Assembly (NCBI GenBank): GCA_964579765.1
Contig: CAZOIK010000011.1
Coordinates: 1 to 18,616, forward strand
Source: DATNBT01 sp964579765
GTDB taxonomy: Bacteria; Acidobacteriota; Vicinamibacteria; Vicinamibacterales; CAVVIG01
DNA: 18,616 nucleotides
Direction of reading: 5' to 3'
The notes beneath the pieces were generated by a model, which saw only the letters and a list, made by a program, of their open reading frames with translations, searched no databases and was not told where the DNA came from. Position 1 is the stretch's first letter, and every line of letters begins with the position of its first letter. A program made the position numbers and the translations under genes. Below, in pieces: positions 7,591 through 13,364 of the stretch.

Positions 7591-8733
7591 ATGGCCATCG
7601 ACAGCGTCAATCTCGTCACCGTCGAGAAGATGTGGCGGCGCGAAGTCGAAGCCGCGCACACCTACAAGCTGCTGGCCGAGCGTGAGACCGACCCCAAGCG
7701 CCGCGACATCCTGCTGAAGCTCGCAGAACAGGAAGACAAGCACGCCGCCCGATGGTCGGAGCGGATCCACGCCGCCACCGGACGCGTGCCCGACCCGAAG
7801 GAGGTCGAGCGCGGGCTGACCTGGTTCCAGAAGATCGGCGACCCGTCGGTCGTGCTGCACCGGCTCGAGCAGGAAGAAACGAAAGCCGACGCCGAGTACG
7901 GCGAGCTCATGGCGCGCTTGAGCGATCCGGCCGACAAGCGCATCGCCGAAGAGGCGATGCTCGAGGAGCGCGACCACGCTGTCATCCTGCGGACCCTCGC
8001 CGGCGGCAAGATCCCCACGCCGCGCTCCACGCTCGACACGATCCTGCACCGCGAGCGCTGGCACCGCCGCGGCACGGGCTGGATCGGCGACGCCATATAC
8101 GGCGTCAACGACGGCCTCGGCGCCGTCTTCGGGATCGTCTCCGGGATGGCGGGCTACACGGGCGGCAGCGAAGTCGTGCTGGCGGCCGGTCTCGCCGGGA
8201 CGCTCGCGAGCGCGCTCTCGATGGGCGCGGGCGCCTATCTTGCGTCGAAGTCGCAGCGCGAGGTGTACGAGTCGGAGGTGTCGCGCGAGCGTGCCGAGAT
8301 GGAGGCGGACCCGAACGAGGAGATGCTCGAGCTCGAGCTCTTCTATCAGCTGAAGGGATTCTCGGCCGAGGAATCGCGGAAGATGGCCGAACAGATCGCG
8401 CGCGAGCCGAAGCAGTTTCTGCGCGCGCTGGTGCAGGAGGAGCTGGGCCTGTCGGAGGAGACGTTCCCCAACCCATGGCGCTCGACCCTCTCGGCAAGCG
8501 TCTCGACGGCGGTCGGCGGATTCATCCCGATCATCCCGTTCTTCTTCACCGTCGGCATGCCCGCCGTGATCGCGTCCTTCGTGATCAGCACGATCGCCCA
8601 CTTCCTCGTCGGGGCGTCCAAGGCGCTGGTCACGACGCGGCCGTGGTGGGCCAGCGGACTCGAGATGACGGTCGTCGGCATCATCGAAGCGGCGATCACG
8701 TACGGGCTCGGGCTCGCGTTCGCCGGGCATTGA
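7591..8733 (+). CDS. Ferritin-like domain fused to VIT1/CCC1 transporter (MbfA-type)
   Basis: A 380-residue membrane protein with two parts. Residues 1 to about 150 form a ferritin-like four-helix domain with putative di-iron ligands: E18 in WRREVEAA, E48 and H51 in EQEDKH, a Glu of LEQEET (93-96), and E126 and H129 in EERDHA. Residues from about 160 to 380 are a VIT1/CCC1 domain: GWIGDAIYGVNDGLGAVFG at its first helix, SALSMGAGAYLASKSQ, a charged cytosolic segment rich in Glu (YESEVSRERAEMEADPNEE), and three C-terminal membrane segments. This architecture matches membrane-bound ferritin (MbfA) of alpha-proteobacteria, which exports iron and protects against peroxide. ATG 7591 follows the ZIP stop by 3 nt, so the two genes are co-transcribed. 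No Fur or Irr box was recognised upstream of the pair. Confidence 0.92.
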   Translation: MAIDSVNLVTVEKMWRREVEAAHTYKLLAERETDPKRRDILLKLAEQEDKHAARWSERIHAATGRVPDPKEVERGLTWFQKIGDPSVVLHRLEQEETKADAEYGELMARLSDPADKRIAEEAMLEERDHAVILRTLAGGKIPTPRSTLDTILHRERWHRRGTGWIGDAIYGVNDGLGAVFGIVSGMAGYTGGSEVVLAAGLAGTLASALSMGAGAYLASKSQREVYESEVSRERAEMEADPNEEMLELELFYQLKGFSAEESRKMAEQIAREPKQFLRALVQEELGLSEETFPNPWRSTLSASVSTAVGGFIPIIPFFFTVGMPAVIASFVISTIAHFLVGASKALVTTRPWWASGLEMTVVGIIEAAITYGLGLAFAGH

Positions 8734-8753
8734 CGGCCGCGCGTCCACGGCCG
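8734..8753. terminator. Weak hairpin after the VIT gene
   Basis: CGGCCG, an 8-nt spacer (CGCGTCCA) and CGGCCG form a short inverted repeat immediately after the stop at 8733. No T-run follows, so intrinsic termination is uncertain. It may simply mark the end of the metal operon. The rest of the 8754-8886 gap holds the sigma-54-type promoter and the 5' leader of the BON gene. Confidence 0.3.
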
Positions 8754-8816
8754 AGGACACCTCACGAGCGCCGCACGACGATCCGCGGATTTGCGCGCGT
8801 TTCCCGTGCGATCACG

Positions 8817-8832
8817 TTGGCATTTCGCTTGC
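8817..8832 (+). promoter_or_regulatory. Sigma-54 (RpoN) -24/-12 promoter of the BON gene
   Basis: TTGGCATTTCGCTTGC has the invariant GG (8819-8820) and GC (8831-8832) separated by exactly 10 nt. Outside these it matches YTGGCAC-N5-TTGC at all but the sixth base of the first element. Transcription would start near 8844, leaving a leader of about 43 nt that contains a good Shine-Dalgarno sequence (AGGGAGGG, 8876-8883). A perfect 10-bp palindrome, ATCCGCGGAT (8781-8790), lies around -60; activator sites of sigma-54 promoters are often further upstream, so its role is open. Confidence 0.65.
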
Positions 8833-8886
8833 CCTTCTGACTGGCGTAGCGTCCCGAGTGACTGGACGTGCAATCAGGGAGGGCCT

Positions 8887-9447
8887 ATGACGAAGCGAGT
8901 GCTTGCGTTAACGGCCGGGTTCGCGCTGGTGCTGGTGTCGGCAACCGCGTTCGCGGACACCGGCGAGCGGAAAGACCTGCAGGTGTTCAACGACATCTCG
9001 AAGGCGGTCAGCCGATACGCGTACTTCACCGTGTTCGACAACGTCGGCGCGGCGGTGAAGAACGGCGTCGTCACGCTCACAGGCCAGGTGACGATGCCCT
9101 TCAAGCGAGACGACATCGAAAAGCGCGTCGCGAAGGTCGATGGGGTGAAGCAGGTCAACGATCGCATCACCGTGCTCCCGGTGTCGAAGTTCGACGATCA
9201 GATCAGGTATCGCGTCGCGCGGGCCATCTACAGCAACCCCAACTTCTGGAACTACGCGATCGGCCCGAATCCGCCGATTCACATCGTCGTCGATCACAGC
9301 CGCGTCACGCTCGAAGGCGTCGTGCAGAACGACGTCGATCGCGCCATCGCGCGCTCGATCGTGACGACCCAGTTCGGCGTGATGTCGGTGACCAATCACC
9401 TGAAGACCGAAGCCGAGGCGCGCGACGAGCTTGAGAAGACCTTCTAG
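8887..9447 (+). CDS. Exported protein with two BON domains
   Basis: A 186-residue envelope protein. The N-terminus MTKRVLALTAGFALVLVSAT is a typical Sec signal peptide with a likely cleavage after AFA (before DTGER). Two BON-type modules follow: one around AVKNGVVTLTGQVTMPFKR with KVDGVKQVNDRI, and a second around IHIVVDHSRVTLEGVVQN with TTQFGVMSVTNHL. BON domains occur in OsmY and in proteins that bind membranes or phospholipids, often in envelope-stress settings. Start ATG 8887 is fixed by AGGGAGGG at 8876-8883 and by the signal peptide; the frame is open further upstream but would place the sigma-54 promoter inside the gene. The last 17 nt could overlap the following hydrolase if that gene uses its TTG start. 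The promoter suggests RpoN-dependent, activator-controlled expression. Confidence 0.9.
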   Translation: MTKRVLALTAGFALVLVSATAFADTGERKDLQVFNDISKAVSRYAYFTVFDNVGAAVKNGVVTLTGQVTMPFKRDDIEKRVAKVDGVKQVNDRITVLPVSKFDDQIRYRVARAIYSNPNFWNYAIGPNPPIHIVVDHSRVTLEGVVQNDVDRAIARSIVTTQFGVMSVTNHLKTEAEARDELEKTF

Positions 9448-9448
9448 C

Positions 9449-10117
9449 GTGCACGTCGCGGTCGGGACGGGCGCCGGGACCACGGCGCTCGTCTACCAGA
9501 CCGAGCGGTCGGCGGCGGCGACGCTGGTGCTCGCGCACGGCGCCGGCGCCGGACAGCACAGTCCCTTCATGGTTGACTTCGCGACGGCGATTGCGGAACA
9601 CGGCGTGGACGTCGTCACGTTCAACTTCCTGTACACGGAACAGCGCCGGCGTTTGCCTGATCGCGGGCCCGTGCTGGAGGACTGCTATCTCGCCGTGATC
9701 GACGTGGTCCGCGCACAGATCGACAGCGCGCGGCGCGCCCTCTTCATCGGCGGCAAGTCGATGGGCGGGCGCATCGCGACGCAGGTCGCCGCGGCCGACG
9801 CCGCGCTTCCCGTCGCCGGTCTCGTGCTGCTTGGCTACCCGCTCCATCCGCCTGGACAGCCGGCGAAGCTGCGCGACGCGCATCTTCCTTCAGTACGCCG
9901 GCCCGTGCTGTTCGTGCAGGGCAGCCGCGATGCGTTCGGCACGCCTGACGAGCTCGCGCCCATTCTCGTTCGCATGTCGCCGCCTCCCGCCGTACTCGTC
10001 GTCGAGGGCGGCGATCACTCGTTCAAGCTGAGCAAGAAAGATCCGGCGCGCCAGACCGCGATCTACGCGGACATCCAGACAACGATCGTCAACTGGATTA
10101 CAACGGGCGGGCAGTGA
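9449..10117 (+). CDS. Small alpha/beta-hydrolase (TEX30/KANL3-like family)
   Basis: A cytosolic alpha/beta-hydrolase of 222 residues from GTG 9449. It has an oxyanion-loop motif, LAHGAGAGQHSPFM, and FNFLYTEQRRRLPD, which is characteristic of the TEX30/KANL3-like (dienelactone-hydrolase-related) group. The catalytic triad is visible: Ser104 in GKSMGG, Asp161 in GSRDAFG and His190 in GGDHSF. The substrate is not known for most members. GTG 9449 comes 2 nt after the BON gene stop and has GAGAAG 10 nt upstream. An alternative TTG at 9431 would add six residues (MRRPSS) and overlap the BON gene by 17 nt. Either way the two genes are translated from one message. The 3' end overlaps the convergent ferredoxin gene by 20 nt. 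Confidence 0.85.
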   Translation: MHVAVGTGAGTTALVYQTERSAAATLVLAHGAGAGQHSPFMVDFATAIAEHGVDVVTFNFLYTEQRRRLPDRGPVLEDCYLAVIDVVRAQIDSARRALFIGGKSMGGRIATQVAAADAALPVAGLVLLGYPLHPPGQPAKLRDAHLPSVRRPVLFVQGSRDAFGTPDELAPILVRMSPPPAVLVVEGGDHSFKLSKKDPARQTAIYADIQTTIVNWITTGGQ

Positions 10118-10460
10118 TCAGGAACTCTTCGACGGGCGCTCCGCCGATCAGGTGCTCCTGGATGATTCGCTCGAGCACCGGCGGGTCGCAGCGTCCGTAC
10201 CAGGTGCCTTCCGGGTACACGACGGCGATTGGACCGCCCTCGCAGATGCGGAGGCAGTTGGCTTTCGTCCGCAGGATGCCGCCCTGCTCGGACAGTCCGA
10301 GTTCCTTCAGGCGCGATTTCAGATAATCCCACGCGGCGAGGCCGCGCTCCTTCTCGCAGCACTTGGGCGTTGACTGATCCGCGCAGAGGAAGATGTGGCG
10401 CCGCGCGTTCGGCACGCCGATCCGCGCCGCGACCTCTCGCTCGCTGTCCCACTGGCTCAT
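10098..10460 (-). CDS. Thioredoxin-like [2Fe-2S] ferredoxin
   Basis: A 120-residue soluble electron carrier of the thioredoxin-fold [2Fe-2S] ferredoxin family (related to Aquifex Fd4 and to the NuoE C-terminal domain). HIFLCADQSTPKCC gives C26 and C34/C35, and ANCLRICEGGP gives C69 and C73, which together supply the cluster ligands. The typical family ending follows (AVVYPEGTWYGRC ... ERIIQEHLIGG). The start is decided by the ribosome site: AAGGAGG lies 4 nt upstream of ATG 10460, whereas the in-frame TTG at 10463 would be only 1 nt away. The redox partner is not evident; the neighbours are a hydrolase (convergent, 3' overlap of 20 nt) and apaG (divergent). Confidence 0.9.
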   Translation of the reverse strand: MSQWDSEREVAARIGVPNARRHIFLCADQSTPKCCEKERGLAAWDYLKSRLKELGLSEQGGILRTKANCLRICEGGPIAVVYPEGTWYGRCDPPVLERIIQEHLIGGAPVEEFLITARPL

Positions 10461-10504
10461 CAAGCCTCCTTCGTGCCGTTCTGTGCAGAGACAAAATCAA
10501 TTGA

Positions 10505-10510
10505 TATCAT
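10505..10510 (+). promoter_or_regulatory. Possible -10 box of apaG
   Basis: TATCAT lies in a short AT-rich island (about 10491-10512, with CAATTG and GATATC palindromes) in an otherwise GC-rich spacer between the divergent ferredoxin and apaG genes. It would give a leader of roughly 15 nt carrying AGAGG before the ATG at 10533. The -35 is poor. The same island probably also holds the ferredoxin promoter on the other strand. Confidence 0.35.
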
Positions 10511-10532
10511 GAAGATGCTCCAGAGGGGGCCG

Positions 10533-10949
10533 ATGGAATACAAGGATCAGCCGCTGCACGCCTCCGCGTCGGAAGCGATCACGAACAACGTTCGTGTCGA
10601 AGTCGAATCGCAGTTCGTGCCCGACCGGTCTCAGCCGTTCGAGCAGCTCTGGCACTTCATGTACACCGTGCGCATCACCAACGAAGGCGACGACAGCGTC
10701 CAGTTGATCAGCCGCCACTGGATCATCACCGACGCGACCGGGCACACGCAGGAAGTCCGCGGTCCCGGCGTTGTCGGCGAGCAGCCGCTGCTGCATCCTG
10801 GCGAGTCGTTCCAGTACACGTCGAACTGCGAGCTGACGACATCGACGGGCGTGATGCGCGGCACCTATCAGATGGTGACGGAGGACGGCGATCACTTCGA
10901 CGTCGAGATCGCGCCCTTCGCGCTGCACGAACCGTACACGGTTCACTGA
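10533..10949 (+). CDS. apaG: ApaG-domain protein
   Basis: A 138-residue soluble protein of the ApaG/DUF525 family, a fibronectin-III-like beta-sandwich linked genetically to cobalt/magnesium homeostasis and also found in F-box proteins. The hallmark sequence runs through NNVRVEVESQFVPDRS, HFMYTVRITNEGDDSVQLIS, RHWIITDATG, EVRGPGVVGEQPLLHPGESF and YTSNCELTTSTGVMRGTYQM. The glycine-rich GPGVVGEQP loop is fully conserved. ATG 10533 is preferred because AGAGG ends 6 nt upstream and the length then matches the family (about 125-140); in-frame ATGs at 10509 and 10515 lie at the likely promoter. No ksgA or apaH, its partners in enterobacteria, is nearby. Confidence 0.93.
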   Translation: MEYKDQPLHASASEAITNNVRVEVESQFVPDRSQPFEQLWHFMYTVRITNEGDDSVQLISRHWIITDATGHTQEVRGPGVVGEQPLLHPGESFQYTSNCELTTSTGVMRGTYQMVTEDGDHFDVEIAPFALHEPYTVH

Positions 10950-10953
10950 TTTT
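10929..10953 (+). terminator. Hairpin with short T-run at the apaG end
   Basis: GAACCGT / ACGGTTC (10929-10944) is a perfect inverted repeat that ends just before the apaG stop. TTTT follows at 10950-10953. The stem is short and the T-run is brief, so termination would be weak. A second repeat, CGTGCGC / GCGCACG with a 6-nt loop, lies at 10968-10987 without T-run. The remainder of the 10950-11081 spacer between the convergent apaG and ispG genes shows nothing else recognisable. Confidence 0.4.
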
Positions 10954-11081
10954 CACGGTCTTGAGATCGTGCGCAACCGCGCGCACGGCTACAGCAGGAC
11001 CGTCTCCCTCCGATAACGCGTACGGTCCCCCGTCGGAGGCGCCCATGTCGCGACCGCGTTCGAAATTCGTCTGGACTCGCT

Positions 11082-12332
11082 CTATCTGGTCTTGATCGGG
11101 TACCTCGTCGACACGTACTCGTCGACGAGCCGCTGAAACTCCCCCGCCAGTTCCTCGTACGATCCCCGCAGCGTCGTGACGTGTCGGCCGTCGATGAAGA
11201 TCGGGCAGCTCGGCTCCTCGCCGGTGCCCGGCAGGCTGATGCCGATGTTGGCGGCCTTCGACTCCCCGGGCCCGTTGACGATGCAGCCCATGACGGCGAG
11301 CGTCATCGTCTCGACGCCGTCGTACTCGGTTTTCCACTGCGGCATCTTCTCGCGGATGTACGCCTGAATCCGCTCGGCGAGCTCCTGGAACGTCGAACTC
11401 GTCGTGCGGCCGCAGCCCGGACAGGCGGTGACGCTCGGTGAGAACGATCGCAGCCCGAGCGCCTGCAGCAGCTCGCAGGCCGCATAGACCTCTTCGCGCC
11501 GATCGCCGTTCGGCCGCGGCGTGAGCGAGACGCGGATCGTGTCGCCGATGCCGTCGTTGAGCAGCACGCCCATCGCCGACGCGGACCACACCAGGCCCTT
11601 CATCCCCATGCCGGCTTCCGTGAGCCCGAGATGCAGCGGCTGGTCCGTCTGTTTCGCCAGCGCACGGTAGACGCCGATCAGATCGCGAGGCCGCGACGTC
11701 TTGCACGAGATGATGATCTGATCCTTGCGAAGGCCGCAGTCGATCGCGAGCGCCGTGGACTCGATCGCGGACAGCACCATGCACTCGTTGATGATGTCCT
11801 CCGACGACTTGCCGAGATCGCGATCCGTGTTCTCCTGCATCTTGGCGACGACGAGCTCCTGATTGAGCGAGCCGCCGTTGACGCCGATGCGCACGGGCCT
11901 GGCGTAATCGACGGCGACCTTGCAGATCGTCGAGAACTGCTCGTCGCGCCGCCTGCCGGTGCCGACGTTGCCAGGGTTGATGCGGTATTTGTCGAGCGCG
12001 GCGGCGCAGTCGGGAAACTTCGTGAGCAGCAGATGCCCGTTGTAGTGGAAGTCGCCGATGAGCGGCGCCGTGCAGCCAGCGTCGAGCATGCGCTGCTTGA
12101 TCTCGGGGACCGCGGCCGCCGCCTCCGGCAGATTCACCGTCACGCGCACCATTTCGGATCCGGCCTCGGCCAGCTCGATGCACTGCTGCGCCGTCGCCTT
12201 CGCATCGGCCGTGTCGGTCATCGTCATCGACTGCACGACGATGGGCGCGCCGCCGCCGACCTGCACTTTCCTGGTGCGCGCGCCGTCGCCGACGGCGACG
12301 CCGACGGTCTTATGAAGTCTTACGACGCTCAT
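11082..12332 (-). CDS. ispG: 4-hydroxy-3-methylbut-2-en-1-yl diphosphate synthase
   Basis: IspG (GcpE), a [4Fe-4S] enzyme of the MEP isoprenoid pathway. It reduces MEcPP to HMBPP using ferredoxin or flavodoxin. The 416-residue protein has the N-terminal TIM-barrel sequence (VQVGGGAPIVVQSMTMTDTADA, here split by normal family positions), DFHYNGHLLL, YRINPGNVG, RIGVNGGSL and LHLGLTEAGMG. The cluster ligands are C304 and C307 in ACPGCGR, C350 in MGCIVNGPGE and E357. Compared with the 372-residue E. coli enzyme it is longer, with about 11 extra residues between C307 and C350. ATG 12332 has no clear Shine-Dalgarno site. The gene is divergent from the oxidoreductase across only 33 bp. Confidence 0.97.
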   Translation of the reverse strand: MSVVRLHKTVGVAVGDGARTRKVQVGGGAPIVVQSMTMTDTADAKATAQQCIELAEAGSEMVRVTVNLPEAAAAVPEIKQRMLDAGCTAPLIGDFHYNGHLLLTKFPDCAAALDKYRINPGNVGTGRRRDEQFSTICKVAVDYARPVRIGVNGGSLNQELVVAKMQENTDRDLGKSSEDIINECMVLSAIESTALAIDCGLRKDQIIISCKTSRPRDLIGVYRALAKQTDQPLHLGLTEAGMGMKGLVWSASAMGVLLNDGIGDTIRVSLTPRPNGDRREEVYAACELLQALGLRSFSPSVTACPGCGRTTSSTFQELAERIQAYIREKMPQWKTEYDGVETMTLAVMGCIVNGPGESKAANIGISLPGTGEEPSCPIFIDGRHVTTLRGSYEELAGEFQRLVDEYVSTRYPIKTR

Positions 12333-12349
12333 GTGGGGGACAACTTCTC

Positions 12350-12359
12350 ATGATAGCAT
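12350..12359. promoter_or_regulatory. Overlapping divergent -10 boxes of ispG and the oxidoreductase
   Basis: The near-palindrome ATGATAGCAT holds TAGCAT on the plus strand (12354-12359), ending 6 nt before the ATG at 12366. On the minus strand it holds TATCAT (12355-12350), 17 nt before the ispG ATG. The two boxes share two base pairs, so the polymerases should exclude each other. The plus-strand spacing implies a leaderless transcript. No -35 hexamers are convincing. Confidence 0.5.
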
Positions 12360-12365
12360 CGCGCC

Positions 12366-13352
12366 ATGAAGGCCATTCTCGTCCGTGAGCACGGCGGGCC
12401 CGAGGTGCTCAAGCTCGAAGACCTTCCCGATCCGAAACCGAATGCCGATCAGGTGGTCGTCAGGGTCAAGGCGGTGGGCGTGAACCCGGTTGACGTCTAC
12501 ATTCGGACGGGGGCCTACGCGAGAAAGCCCGCGCTGCCTTTCATCCCGGGATCGGACGCGGCTGGCGAAGTCGAGTCTGTCGGTGCGCACGTCGCGAAAT
12601 TCAAGCCGGGCGATCGCGTGTTCATTCACGGCACGGCGGCCGAGCACACGCACGGCCACTACGGCGGCGCCTATGCCGAGAAGGCCGTCTGCAACCTCGA
12701 TCACCTGTACCGGTTGCCGGCGCAGGTGTCCTTCGGTCAGGGCGCGGCGATGGGCGTACCGTATGCGACGGCGTACCGCGCGCTCTTCCACAGAGCGCAG
12801 ACGCGGCCGGGCGAGACGGTACTTGTTCACGGCGCGACCGGCGGCGTCGGCATCGCCGCGACGCAGATCGCGCGCGCACACGGCATCACCGTCCTCGGCA
12901 CCGGCGGCAGCGAGCAGGGGCTCGCATCCGTGCGTGAGAGCGGCGCCGACGCGGTCTTCAATCACACGAAGCCCGGATATCTCGACGACATCATGAAGGC
13001 GACCGGCGGCCGCGGCGTGGACGTCGTGCTCGAGATGGCGACACACCTCAATCTCGACAAGGATCTCGGTCTGATCGCGAATCGCGGTCGCATCGTCGTC
13101 ATCGGCAATCGCGGACGCGTCGAGATCGACGCGCGCCAGGCGATGGGCAAGGACGCGTCGATTCTCGGCATGACGCTCTTCAACATCAGCGACGCCGACA
13201 TGGCGTCCATCAACGCCTACATGATGGCCGGGCTCGCGAACGGGACGCTGAGGCCGGTCGTCGGCCGGCAGTTTCCGCTCGCGGAGGCTGCCAAGGCGCA
13301 GGACGCCGTGATGGCGCCCGGGGCGCACGGCAAGATCGTGCTCGTCCCGTAG
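12366..13352 (+). CDS. Zinc-independent quinone oxidoreductase, zeta-crystallin/MDR type
   Basis: A 328-residue cytosolic enzyme of the medium-chain dehydrogenase/reductase superfamily. It starts MKAILVREHGGPEVLKLED, the standard opening of NADPH:quinone oxidoreductases (Qor, zeta-crystallin). It has GVNPVDVYIRTGAY, PFIPGSDAAGEVESVG, the NADPH loop VHGATGGVGIAATQIA (154-169) and the C-terminal HGKIVLVP. The cysteines that bind structural zinc in alcohol dehydrogenases are absent, so it should be a zinc-free NADPH-dependent reductase of quinones or reactive alkenals. The start ATG 12366 has no Shine-Dalgarno site and lies 6 nt after TAGCAT. The UPF0182 gene begins 12 nt after the stop, so both are probably in one transcript, with no obvious functional link. 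Confidence 0.92.
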   Translation: MKAILVREHGGPEVLKLEDLPDPKPNADQVVVRVKAVGVNPVDVYIRTGAYARKPALPFIPGSDAAGEVESVGAHVAKFKPGDRVFIHGTAAEHTHGHYGGAYAEKAVCNLDHLYRLPAQVSFGQGAAMGVPYATAYRALFHRAQTRPGETVLVHGATGGVGIAATQIARAHGITVLGTGGSEQGLASVRESGADAVFNHTKPGYLDDIMKATGGRGVDVVLEMATHLNLDKDLGLIANRGRIVVIGNRGRVEIDARQAMGKDASILGMTLFNISDADMASINAYMMAGLANGTLRPVVGRQFPLAEAAKAQDAVMAPGAHGKIVLVP

Positions 13353-13364
13353 ACAGCTGCTCCC

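Noticed and set aside
6829..8760. A 643-codon minus-strand frame opposite the ZIP and ferritin-VIT genes.
   Set aside because: Same shadow behaviour; no motif, while the sense frames carry intact metal-binding signatures.
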